From PRO6 sp049646625 (GTDB lineage: Bacteria; Pseudomonadota; Alphaproteobacteria; Rhizobiales; Xanthobacteraceae), in the NCBI GenBank assembly GCA_049646625.1, contig JBARWE010000005.1, positions 1-26,078 on the forward strand: a DNA stretch of 26,078 bases. Reading direction: 5' to 3'. Below the pieces are notes generated by a model. The model was not told the DNA's origin, made no database searches, and saw nothing but the letters and a program-made list of their open reading frames with translations. Made by a program: the position numbers and the translations under genes. This document shows, piece by piece, positions 1 to 7,572 of this stretch (positions within the stretch are counted from its first letter, which is position 1; each line of letters opens with the position of its first letter).

Positions 1-1
1 G

Positions 2-1009
2 TCGCTGCAATTCCTGCGACGCCAGACGCTCAGCGATCTGGTGCCGTTCGGCAGTCCGCTGCTGGCACTGGTCGAGCAGGTGGCTCGCGATGGCGCGCCG
101 GTCAACGAATACAGGGTCGATCTTGGCACGCCCCGCATCGGCGCCGACCGCCAGGTCGATCTGCACGTTGCGCCGCTCAGTGAGCGGCCCGGCCACATCA
201 TGGTGGTGCTGCAGGAGCGCTCGATCGCCGACAAGATGGACCGGCAGTTGACCCATCGTGGCGCGGCGCGGTCGGTCACGGCGCTGGCGGCGATGCTGGC
301 GCACGAGATCAAGAACCCGCTGTCCGGCATTCGCGGCGCGGCGCAACTGCTCGAACAGGCCGCCTCGACCGAGGACCGCGTGCTGACGAGGCTGATCTGC
401 GAGGAGACCGACCGCATCGTCACGCTGGTCGATCGCATGGAGGTGTTCGGCGACGAGCGCCCGGTCGAGCGCGGGCCGGTCAACATCCATTCGGTGCTCG
501 ATCATGTGAAGCGGCTGGCGCAGTCCGGCTTTGCCCGCAATGTGCGCTTCGTCGAGGATTACGATCCCTCGCTGCCGCCGGTGTTCGCCAATCAGGACCA
601 GTTGATCCAGGTGTTCCTCAACCTGGTCAAGAACGCCGCCGAGGCGGTTGCCGGCATCGGCGCCGACGGTGAAATCGTCCTGACCACGGCGTTCCGCCCC
701 GGCGTCCGGCTGTCGGTGCCGGGCAAGCAGACGCGGGTATCGCTGCCGCTGGAGTTCTGCGTGCGCGACAACGGCCCCGGCGTGCCCGACGACCTGATGC
801 CGAACCTGTTCGACCCGTTCATCACCACAAAGCTCACCGGCAGCGGACTTGGGCTGGCACTGGTCGCGAAAATCGTCGGCGACCACGGCGGCATCGTCGA
901 ATGCGAATCGCAGCCGCGCCGCACGGTATTCCGCGTGCTGATGCCGATGGTCGCGAGCGGAGCGGCTGACAAGGACGGAGGTGCGTTATGCCCGCAGGCC
1001 ACATCCTGA
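2..1009 (+). CDS. ntrB: Nitrogen regulation sensor histidine kinase NtrB (5' partial)
   Basis: Cytoplasmic PAS-type histidine kinase that phosphorylates or dephosphorylates NtrC according to nitrogen status, normally under PII control. The frame is open from base 2 with no start, so the gene enters from the left and most of the PAS domain is missing. Visible: the H-box AHEIKNPLSG with the phospho-acceptor His encoded at 302-304, the N-box QVFLNLVKNAAEA, the D-box VRDNGPGVPDD and the G-box GSGLGLALV. A GTG at 41 is in frame but is not the true start, because conserved PAS-like sequence continues upstream of it. It overlaps ntrC by 22 bp, so the two are translationally coupled. In related genomes dusB (nifR3) lies just upstream, which cannot be seen here. 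The family call is very secure. Confidence 0.95.
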   Translation, partial: SLQFLRRQTLSDLVPFGSPLLALVEQVARDGAPVNEYRVDLGTPRIGADRQVDLHVAPLSERPGHIMVVLQERSIADKMDRQLTHRGAARSVTALAAMLAHEIKNPLSGIRGAAQLLEQAASTEDRVLTRLICEETDRIVTLVDRMEVFGDERPVERGPVNIHSVLDHVKRLAQSGFARNVRFVEDYDPSLPPVFANQDQLIQVFLNLVKNAAEAVAGIGADGEIVLTTAFRPGVRLSVPGKQTRVSLPLEFCVRDNGPGVPDDLMPNLFDPFITTKLTGSGLGLALVAKIVGDHGGIVECESQPRRTVFRVLMPMVASGAADKDGGALCPQATS

Positions 1010-2427
1010 TCGCCGACGACGACCCGGCAATCCGCACCGTGCTCAATCAGGCGCTGTCGCGCGCCGGTTACGAGGTGCGCCTGACCGGCAACGCCGCAAC
1101 GCTGTGGCGCTGGGTCGCCCAGGGCGAGGGCGATCTCGTCGTCACCGACGTGGTGATGCCGGACGAAAGCGCCTTCGACCTGCTGCCGCGCATCAAGAAG
1201 CTCCGACCCAACCTGCCGGTCGTGGTGATGAGTGCGCAAAATACCTTCATGACCGCGATCCGCGCCTCCGAGCGCGGCGCCTACGAGTATCTGCCGAAGC
1301 CGTTCGACCTCAAGGAACTGATCGCAATTGTCGGCCGGGCGCTGGCGGCGCCGAAGCAGGCCACCGTGGTGCCGGAGGCGGCCGAGATGGAGGCGCTGCC
1401 GCTGGTCGGGCGATCGGTGGCGATGCAGGATATCTACCGCGTGCTGGCGCGGCTGATGCAGACCGACCTCACGGTGATGATCTCCGGCGAATCCGGCACC
1501 GGCAAGGAACTGGTGGCGCGTGCGCTGCACGACTACGGCAAGCGTGCGAAGGGGCCGTTCGTTGCCGTCAACATGGCGGCGATTCCGCGCGATCTCATCG
1601 AGTCAGAACTGTTCGGCCACGAGAAAGGCGCCTTCACCGGCGCCAACACCCGCGCTTCCGGCCGCTTCGAGCAGGCCGAGGGCGGCACGCTGTTTCTCGA
1701 CGAAATCGGCGACATGCCGATGGAGGCGCAGACGCGGCTGCTGCGCGTGCTCCAGCAGGGCGAATACACCACCGTCGGCGGCCGCGCCCCGATCAGGAGC
1801 GACGTGCGGATCGTCGCCGCCAGCAACAAGGACCTGCGCATCCTGATCCAGCAGGGGCTGTTTCGCGAGGATCTGTTTTTCCGTCTCAACGTGGTGCCGC
1901 TCAGGCTGCCGCCGCTGCGCGAGCGGCTCGACGACATTCCCGACCTTGTCCGCCACTTCCTGGTCCAGGGGGAAGCCGAGGGGATGCCGGCCAAGACCCT
2001 CGACGCTGCCGCGCTGGAACGGCTCAAGCGTCACCGCTGGCCCGGCAACATCCGCGAACTGGAGAACCTGATTCGCCGGCTCGCCGCCCTCTACCCGCAG
2101 GATACGATCACCGGTGCGGTGATCGAGGCGGAATTGGCGCCGCCGGTGCCGGTGGCGCCGCGCGGGCCGGCCGGGCAGGGTGTCGACAGCCTCGCCGGGG
2201 CGGTCGAGGTCTATCTCGCGGCCTATTTCGCCGGCTTCGGCAACGGCGCGCCGCCGCCCGGTCTCTATCATCGGGTATTGCGCGAGATCGAGGGACCGCT
2301 GCTCTCCGCCGCGCTTGCCTCGGCGCGCGGCAATCAGATCAAGGCCGCCGACCTGTTGGGCCTTAACCGCAACACCCTGCGCAAGAAAATCCGCGACCTC
2401 GACATTCAGGTGTTTCGCACCGGCTGA
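988..2427 (+). CDS. ntrC: Nitrogen regulation response regulator NtrC (NR-I)
   Basis: Sigma-54-dependent activator of nitrogen-assimilation genes, 479 aa, the usual family length. Receiver domain at about 1-120: acidic pocket D10-D12, phospho-acceptor D54 and K104. AAA+ domain at about 138-370: Walker A GESGTGKE at 167-174, an intact sigma-54 contact loop GAFTGA at 214-219, and Walker B LFLDEI at 235-240. The C-terminus carries a Fis-type helix-turn-helix (NQIKAADLLGLNRNTLRKKI). The ATG at 988 is preceded by AAGGACGGAG at 971-980, a good ribosome binding site, and lies inside the end of ntrB. The intact GAFTGA contrasts with the NtrX paralogue at 4890-6260. Nothing unusual was seen. Confidence 0.97.
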   Translation: MPAGHILIADDDPAIRTVLNQALSRAGYEVRLTGNAATLWRWVAQGEGDLVVTDVVMPDESAFDLLPRIKKLRPNLPVVVMSAQNTFMTAIRASERGAYEYLPKPFDLKELIAIVGRALAAPKQATVVPEAAEMEALPLVGRSVAMQDIYRVLARLMQTDLTVMISGESGTGKELVARALHDYGKRAKGPFVAVNMAAIPRDLIESELFGHEKGAFTGANTRASGRFEQAEGGTLFLDEIGDMPMEAQTRLLRVLQQGEYTTVGGRAPIRSDVRIVAASNKDLRILIQQGLFREDLFFRLNVVPLRLPPLRERLDDIPDLVRHFLVQGEAEGMPAKTLDAAALERLKRHRWPGNIRELENLIRRLAALYPQDTITGAVIEAELAPPVPVAPRGPAGQGVDSLAGAVEVYLAAYFAGFGNGAPPPGLYHRVLREIEGPLLSAALASARGNQIKAADLLGLNRNTLRKKIRDLDIQVFRTG

Positions 2428-2487
2428 GCCGCCGCCCATCTGGTAAAAAATCCCGGTGCATTGTCGGCCATGGACCGAGTGCCGGCT

Positions 2488-2516
2488 TTGACGCGCCGTG
2501 GAAATGTCCCAATCTT
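2488..2516 (+). promoter_or_regulatory. Candidate sigma-70-type promoter for ntrYX
   Basis: A -35-like TTGACG at 2488-2493 is followed after 17 bp by a weak -10-like AATCTT at 2511-2516. The hexamers match the E. coli consensus at 5/6 and 3/6. It lies in the 169-bp ntrC-ntrY gap, upstream of the likely ntrY start, and its -10 region runs into the dyad at 2514-2532. Predicted by eye only. Confidence 0.35.
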
Positions 2517-2532
2517 GCAACATTGTTGCAAG
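2514..2532. promoter_or_regulatory. Perfect 19-bp dyad upstream of ntrY, probable operator
   Basis: CTTGCAACA-T-TGTTGCAAG is a perfect 9-bp inverted repeat around one central base. It overlaps the -10 and start region of the candidate ntrY promoter, where a repressor or autoregulator would bind. It contains CAA-N5-TTG and CAA-N2-TTG, spacings that I recall being proposed for rhizobial NtrX, so NtrX autoregulation is a reasonable guess. It does not fit the 17-bp NtrC consensus (TGCACC...GGTGCA): the arms differ and the TGCA-to-TGCA span is 15 bp. Its position also argues against translation beginning at the upstream GTG 2498. Confidence 0.6.
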
Positions 2533-2596
2533 CGCGCATCAGTGGACCCGTTGTCCGAATCGATCCGCAACCGGCTTCACCGACCCTGCCGCCCCC

Positions 2597-4900
2597 ATGA
2601 ATGATGGCATGACCAGCGCAAACTCGCCGGCCTCGACATTCGATTCAGCCCCGCCGGAAGGCGGCGACTTCCGGCTGCGGCGGCTGCTGGCGCCGCTTGC
2701 CATCGCGCTGGCGTTGCTGTCGGCCTGCCTGACCTTCGTGGTGCTGACCGGGCTGACGCCGATTTCCCCCAACCGGCAGGTCGTCGTCACCTTCCTGATG
2801 ATCAACGCCGCAACCGTCTTTCTGCTGGTGCTGATCATCGGCCGCGAAGTGTGGAAGGTGATCCAGGCGTGGCGGCGCGGCCGGGCGGCGGCGGGGCTGC
2901 ATGTGCAGATCGTCAGCCTGTTCTCGATCGTCGCGGTTCTGCCGGCGGTGCTGGTCTCGGTGGTGGCCAATGTCACGCTCGATCGCGGCCTGGATCGGCT
3001 GTTTTCCGGCCCGACCCGCGCCGTGATCGAGAAATCGCTGATCGTCGCCAATGCCTATCTGCAGGAGCACGCCCAACTGATCCGCGGCGACATCATCGGC
3101 ATGGCCGGCGACATCGCCCGTGCCCGTCCGCTGTTCGACCAGGACCGCGGCACGTTCCGCAGCCTGCTGACCGCCAGCGCCCAGCAGCGCAACCTGCCGG
3201 GCGCGATGCTGATCGACAAGGACCGCCAGGTTCTGGAAACCGCCGATACCGGCATCCGGCAGGCATTCACCACGCCGGCGCCGGAGTTTTTGAAGAACGT
3301 CGGCGAGGACGAGCCGCAGATCGCGGTGTTTCTGGAAGCCGATTACGTTGCCGCCGTGATCCGGCTGCGCGCGTTTCAGGATACCTTCCTGTATGTCGCG
3401 CGCCTCCTCGATCCGCGCGTGGTGGCGCAGGTGCAGCAGACGCAAGCGGGCGTTGCCGAATACAGCGCAATGGAAGCCCAGCGCCTCGGCATCCAGGTCG
3501 CGTTCGCGCTGATGTTCACGGTGATCGCGCTGTCGGTCCTGATGTCGGCGGTGCTGCTTGGCCTCAACTTCGCCAACGGCCTGGTGGCGCCGATCCGCCG
3601 CCTGATGGGCGCCGCCGACAAGGTGTCGACCGGCGACCTCCATGTGCAGGTGCCGGTGATCCGCTCCGAGGGCGATCTCGCAACACTCGGCGAGACCTTC
3701 AACAAGATGACGCAGGAGTTGCGCACGCAGCGCGACGAACTGGTCTCGGCGAGCGAGGTGATCGACAGCCGCCGGCGCTTCATCGAGGCGGTGCTGTCCT
3801 CGGCCAGCGCCGGCATCATCGGCATCGACGGGGCAGGGCGCATCGAAATCCTCAACCGCTCCGCCGAACGGCAGATCGGCAAGCCGGAAGCGGAGGCGCT
3901 CGGCCAGCCGCTGTCCGATGTGCTGCCCGAACTCGATGCGATGATGGAGAGCGTGCTGGAAGGCACCCAGCGCCTGGTGCAGGGCCAGATCACCATCACC
4001 CGCAACGGGGCGGAACGTATCCTCTCGGTACGCATCAGCGCCGAACAAACCGCGCAGGCGCGCGAGGGCTGCATCATCACGCTCGACGACATCACCGAGC
4101 TTGTCAGCGCGCAGCGCACCTCGGCCTGGGCCGATGTCGCCCGCCGCATCGCCCATGAGATCAAGAACCCGCTGACGCCGATCCAGCTTTCGGCTGAACG
4201 CATCCGCCGCAAGTTCGGCAAGGGTATAGCCGTCGACGACCGCCCGGTGTTCGACCAGTGCACCGACACCATCGTGCGGCAGGTCGACGATATCCGCCGC
4301 ATGGTCGATGAGTTCTCGAAATTCGCCCGCATGCCGAAGCCGGTGATCGAGGGCGAGGACGTCGTCGAAACGGTGCGGCAGGTGGTCTTCCTGATGCGGG
4401 TCGGCCATCCCGACCTCGACATCGAGACGGACATCAGGGACGAGCGCATCCCGGCGAAGTTTGACCGCCGGCTGATTTCGCAGGCGCTGACCAACATCAT
4501 CAAGAATGCCACCGAAGCGATCGAGGCGGTGCCGGCCGACGTCCTGGGGCGCGGCCGTATCGACGTCATCGTGGCGCGCGAGGCCGACGACATTGTCATC
4601 GACGTGGTCGACAACGGCATCGGCCTGCCGACGGCCAGCCGCTCGCGGCTGCTCGAACCCTACATGACGACGCGGGAGAAAGGCACCGGCCTTGGCCTCG
4701 CCATCGTCGGGCGCGTCCTTGAGGAACACGGCGGACGCATTGAACTTAACGATGCCGAGAACCTGCGGCCGGGCGCACGGGGAGCGTGGGTCCGCCTGCG
4801 CTTTTCCGTCTCCGGCCTGACAACCAAAACCGACGGCAAGGCGACCGATGCAACGACCGGCCGCGGCGATCTGGAAGTGAGCGTGAAAGATGGCGAATGA
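2597..4900 (+). CDS. ntrY: Nitrogen regulation membrane sensor kinase NtrY
   Basis: Membrane histidine kinase, partner of NtrX, linked in Alphaproteobacteria to nitrogen and redox control. From ATG 2597 it is 767 aa. There are hydrophobic segments near the N-terminus (LLAPLAIALALLSACLTFVV; VVVTFLMINAATVFLLVLII; LFSIVAVLPAVLVSVVANV), then an extracytoplasmic domain. A fourth segment (VAFALMFTVIALSVLMSAVLL) leads into a HAMP linker. A PAS domain follows (about RRRFIEAVLSSASAGIIGID). The kinase core has H-box AHEIKNPLTP with phospho-His about 520, N-box TNIIKNATEAI, D-box DVVDNGIGLP and G-box GTGLGLAIV. The frame is open back to GTG 2498. ATG 2597 or 2609 is preferred because the sequence before it lacks conserved character and holds the dyad at 2514-2532; neither has a strong ribosome binding site. 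It overlaps ntrX by 11 bp. Confidence 0.95.
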   Translation: MNDGMTSANSPASTFDSAPPEGGDFRLRRLLAPLAIALALLSACLTFVVLTGLTPISPNRQVVVTFLMINAATVFLLVLIIGREVWKVIQAWRRGRAAAGLHVQIVSLFSIVAVLPAVLVSVVANVTLDRGLDRLFSGPTRAVIEKSLIVANAYLQEHAQLIRGDIIGMAGDIARARPLFDQDRGTFRSLLTASAQQRNLPGAMLIDKDRQVLETADTGIRQAFTTPAPEFLKNVGEDEPQIAVFLEADYVAAVIRLRAFQDTFLYVARLLDPRVVAQVQQTQAGVAEYSAMEAQRLGIQVAFALMFTVIALSVLMSAVLLGLNFANGLVAPIRRLMGAADKVSTGDLHVQVPVIRSEGDLATLGETFNKMTQELRTQRDELVSASEVIDSRRRFIEAVLSSASAGIIGIDGAGRIEILNRSAERQIGKPEAEALGQPLSDVLPELDAMMESVLEGTQRLVQGQITITRNGAERILSVRISAEQTAQAREGCIITLDDITELVSAQRTSAWADVARRIAHEIKNPLTPIQLSAERIRRKFGKGIAVDDRPVFDQCTDTIVRQVDDIRRMVDEFSKFARMPKPVIEGEDVVETVRQVVFLMRVGHPDLDIETDIRDERIPAKFDRRLISQALTNIIKNATEAIEAVPADVLGRGRIDVIVAREADDIVIDVVDNGIGLPTASRSRLLEPYMTTREKGTGLGLAIVGRVLEEHGGRIELNDAENLRPGARGAWVRLRFSVSGLTTKTDGKATDATTGRGDLEVSVKDGE

Positions 4901-6260
4901 TATTCTGATTGTCGACGATGAAGCCGACATCCGCGACCTCGTCGCCGGCATTCTCGAAGACGAGGGTTTCAACACCCGCACGGCCCGCGATAGCGACAGC
5001 GCGCTGGCCGAGGTCGCCGCGCGCCGGCCCAACCTCATCTTCCTCGACATCTGGTTGCAGGGCAGCCGCCTCGATGGCCTGCAACTCCTCGACCAGATCA
5101 AGCAGGCACACCCCGACGTGCCGGTGGTGATGATCTCCGGCCACGGCAATATCGAAACCGCGGTCGCCGCCATCAAGCGCGGCGCTTACGATTTCATCGA
5201 GAAGCCGTTCAAGGCTGACCGACTGATTCTGGTCGCGACCCGTGCGCTGGAGACCTCGCGGCTCAAGCGCGAGGTGCGCGAACTGAAGCAGCGCGCGCCG
5301 CAGGCCGGCATGCTGATCGGCCGCTCGCCGTGCATGAACCAGTTGCGCCAGACCATCGATCGCGCCGCCAAGGCCAACAGCCGCATCATGATCGTCGGCG
5401 CTTCCGGCAGCGGCAAGGAACTGGCCGCGCGCACGCTGCACAATCTGTCCAATCGCGCCGAGGGTCCGTTTGTGGTGATCAACGCCGCCGCGATCACTCC
5501 CGAGCGCATGGAAACGGAGTTGTTCGGCGTCGAGGGGCAGGACGGCGGGCAGCCGGGCAAGGCCGGCGCGCTCGAAGAATCCCATGGCGGCACGCTGTTC
5601 ATCGACGAGATCGCCGACATGCCGCGCGAGACGCAGAACAAGATCCTGCGCGTCCTGGTCGATCAGACCTTTCAGCGCGCCGGCGGTACCGCGCGGATCA
5701 ATGTCGATGTCCGCATCGTGTCCTCGACCGCGCGCAACCTGGAGGCCGAGATCGCCGAGGGGCGTTTTCGCGAGGACCTCTATCACCGCCTCTCGGTGGT
5801 GCCGATCCGTGTGCCTCCGCTGTCGGAGCGGCGCGAGGACATCCCCGAACTGGTCGCCTACTTCATGGAGCAGATTTCGCAAAGCACGGGATTGCCGAAA
5901 CGCACCATCGGCGACGACGCCATGGCGGTGCTGCAATCCCACGTCTGGCCCGGCAACGTGCGCCAGCTCCGCAACAACGTGGAGCGTGTGATGATCCTCG
6001 CCGGCGGCGACCCCGAAGCGATCGTCACCGCCGATATGCTGCCGCAGGATGTCGGCTCGATGGTGCCGGCGATGCCGACCGGCCACAACGGCGAACACAT
6101 CATGGGGCTGCCGCTGCGCGAGGCCCGCGAGGTGTTCGAGCGCGACTATCTCATCGCCCAGATCAGCCGGTTTTCCGGTAACATCTCGCGCACGGCGGAA
6201 TTCATCGGAATGGAGCGTTCGGCGCTGCATCGCAAGCTGAAGGCGCTGGGGGTCGGGTAA
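4890..6260 (+). CDS. ntrX: Nitrogen regulation response regulator NtrX
   Basis: Response regulator paired with NtrY, 456 aa. Receiver: D9/D10, phospho-acceptor D53 and K105. The AAA+ domain has Walker A GASGSGKE at 170-177 and Walker B LFIDE at 236-240. The C-terminal Fis-type helix-turn-helix reads NISRTAEFIGMERSALHRKL. The stretch after ELFG (211-213), where NtrC has GAFTGA, here reads VEGQDGGQPGKAGALEE. The sigma-54 contact loop is therefore absent, as is typical of alphaproteobacterial NtrX. It probably acts as a DNA-binding regulator with sigma-70-type promoters and not as a classical enhancer-binding protein. The ATG at 4890 lies inside the end of ntrY, so translation is coupled. Confidence 0.96.
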   Translation: MANDILIVDDEADIRDLVAGILEDEGFNTRTARDSDSALAEVAARRPNLIFLDIWLQGSRLDGLQLLDQIKQAHPDVPVVMISGHGNIETAVAAIKRGAYDFIEKPFKADRLILVATRALETSRLKREVRELKQRAPQAGMLIGRSPCMNQLRQTIDRAAKANSRIMIVGASGSGKELAARTLHNLSNRAEGPFVVINAAAITPERMETELFGVEGQDGGQPGKAGALEESHGGTLFIDEIADMPRETQNKILRVLVDQTFQRAGGTARINVDVRIVSSTARNLEAEIAEGRFREDLYHRLSVVPIRVPPLSERREDIPELVAYFMEQISQSTGLPKRTIGDDAMAVLQSHVWPGNVRQLRNNVERVMILAGGDPEAIVTADMLPQDVGSMVPAMPTGHNGEHIMGLPLREAREVFERDYLIAQISRFSGNISRTAEFIGMERSALHRKLKALGVG

Positions 6261-6263
6261 ATC

Positions 6264-7121
6264 ATGTCGCGCTTCGCTTACGTCAACGGCCGCTATCTGC
6301 CGCACGCCGACGCCACCGTCCATGTCGAGGATCGCGGCTACCAGTTCGCCGATGGCGTCTACGAGGTGTGCGAGGTGGCCGGCGGCCGGCTGGTCGATGC
6401 GCCGCGCCACCTTGCACGGCTGCAACGCTCGCTCGGCGAATTGCGTATCCGCGCGCCGATGTCCCTTGCGGCGCTCTCGACCGTGATGCGCGAGGTGATC
6501 CACCGCAACCGCGTGCGCGACGGCCTCGTCTATGTCCAGGTCACGCGCGGCGTGGCGCGGCGCGACCATGCCTTTCCGGTGCCGGAGGTTGTCCCGAGCG
6601 TGGTGGTGACGGCGCGCGCGCTCGGCAGCGCGCGGCGGGAGGCGCTTGCCGCGCACGGCATCGACGTCATCACCGTGCCGGAGAACCGCTGGCAGCGCGT
6701 CGATATCAAATCCACCAGCCTGTTGCCCAACGTGCTGGCGCGGCAGGCGGCGCGCGAGCAGGGCGCCTATGAAGCCTGGTTCGTCAGCCCCGATGGCTTC
6801 ATCACCGAGGGTGCCTCGTCCAATGCCTGGATCGTCACCGCCGAGGGCCGCGTCGTGACCCGGCCGACCGATGGCGCGATCCTCGCCGGCGTCACCCGCG
6901 CGGTCGTGGCCGACGTGCTTGCCTCGCTCCAGATCACGCTGGAGGAACGGCCGTTCACGGCGGAGGAGGCGCGCGCCGCGCCGGAAGCCTTTGTCACCTC
7001 ATGCAGCCAGACCGTCATGCCGGTTGTACGGATCGACGGTCACACGTTGGGCGAGGGACGGCCCGGCCCGCTCACCCAGCGATTGCGCGAGGAATTTCGC
7101 CGCTTTGCACAGGTTTCGTAA
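6264..7121 (+). CDS. dat: D-amino-acid aminotransferase (class IV PLP enzyme)
   Basis: 285 aa, fold-type IV pyridoxal-phosphate aminotransferase, most like D-alanine/D-amino-acid transaminase (EC 2.6.1.21), which interconverts D-alanine and D-glutamate for peptidoglycan. It opens with YVNGRYLPHADATVHVEDRG, typical of the family. The likely Schiff-base lysine is K149 in DIKSTSLLPN, followed by a conserved block in which GFITEGASSNAW is prominent. The C-terminal TSCSQTVMPV forms part of the active-site rim. It starts 3 bp after the ntrX stop, so it is probably cotranscribed with ntrYX. Branched-chain aminotransferase (IlvE) and aminodeoxychorismate lyase (PabC) are relatives, but length and motifs favour Dat. 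Confidence 0.9.
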   Translation: MSRFAYVNGRYLPHADATVHVEDRGYQFADGVYEVCEVAGGRLVDAPRHLARLQRSLGELRIRAPMSLAALSTVMREVIHRNRVRDGLVYVQVTRGVARRDHAFPVPEVVPSVVVTARALGSARREALAAHGIDVITVPENRWQRVDIKSTSLLPNVLARQAAREQGAYEAWFVSPDGFITEGASSNAWIVTAEGRVVTRPTDGAILAGVTRAVVADVLASLQITLEERPFTAEEARAAPEAFVTSCSQTVMPVVRIDGHTLGEGRPGPLTQRLREEFRRFAQVS

Positions 7122-7162
7122 GCGTTGAGCGGCCTGCACCGACGAGTGGATAAATGTCGCTG

Positions 7163-7190
7163 TGTCCAGCTTGCCGGAAAACGCTATAAT
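7163..7190 (+). promoter_or_regulatory. Candidate promoter upstream of hfq
   Basis: A perfect -10 hexamer TATAAT lies at 7185-7190 in the 192-bp dat-hfq gap, about 124 bp before the hfq ATG. The best -35 is weak (TGTCCA at 7163-7168, 16-bp spacer). It suggests hfq has its own promoter with a long leader, in addition to any read-through from ntrYX-dat. The rest of the gap holds only small GC-rich dyads and no clear terminator. Confidence 0.35.
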
Positions 7191-7313
7191 CGTCGCGCCG
7201 GTCGGCCAGAGGGGGATCTCAGGGGCTGGCCGGTATATGCGGGCGGCGGTTTTTGGACCGCTTCTGTCCGTTACTTCAAAAACAACAACCATCCTACTGC
7301 GGGATAACAACAA

Positions 7314-7562
7314 ATGGCTCCAGACCGCGCTCAAAATCTTCAGGACACCTTCCTCAATCACGTTCGCAAGACCAAGACACCCCTGACCATCTTTCTCGTC
7401 AACGGCGTGAAGTTGCAGGGCATCGTCACCTGGTTCGATAATTTCTGCCTGCTGCTGCGGCGCGACGGCCACTCGCAACTCGTCTACAAGCACGCGATCT
7501 CAACCATCATGCCGGGCGCGCCGATCCAGTTGTTCGAGGGCGTCGAGGATGCGCAGCCCTGA
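7314..7562 (+). CDS. hfq: RNA chaperone Hfq
   Basis: 82 aa, standard alphaproteobacterial Hfq length. It is an Sm-like hexamer that pairs small RNAs with mRNAs and affects their stability and translation. Sm1 covers about residues 10-50 (LQDTFLNHVRKTKTPLTIFL, then VNGVKLQGIVTWFDNF). Sm2 contains the near-invariant YKHAIST at 58-64. The short C-terminal tail (EGVEDAQP) lacks the extended tail of enteric Hfq. The ATG at 7314 has only a weak GGGAT-type ribosome binding site. hflX begins 10 bp downstream, the conserved hfq-hflX pair. In rhizobia Hfq contributes to nitrogen-fixation gene control, which fits its place next to ntr genes. Confidence 0.98.
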   Translation: MAPDRAQNLQDTFLNHVRKTKTPLTIFLVNGVKLQGIVTWFDNFCLLLRRDGHSQLVYKHAISTIMPGAPIQLFEGVEDAQP

Positions 7563-7572
7563 GATGACCTGA

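Noticed and set aside
981..2366. 461-codon open frame overlapping ntrC in another frame
   Set aside because: Arg/Ala/Gly-rich shadow; ntrC in its own frame carries all expected motifs.
2645..5176. 843-codon open frame antisense to ntrY
   Set aside because: Its residues are the His/Asp/Arg/Gln-rich pattern produced by reading a high-GC gene in reverse. No domain is recognisable, whereas ntrY on the plus strand has complete kinase motifs.
4746..6656. 636-codon open frame antisense to ntrX
   Set aside because: Same high-GC shadow effect; ntrX and dat on the plus strand explain the sequence.
7227..7240. Sigma-54-like element TGGCCGGTATATGC upstream of hfq
   Set aside because: The GG and GC dinucleotides are 9 nt apart where 10 is required, and the flanking consensus is poor. 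The nitrogen context made it tempting.
7125..7307. 60-codon open frame in the dat-hfq gap
   Set aside because: No plausible ribosome binding site, and composition like translated intergenic DNA. It overlaps the candidate hfq promoter.
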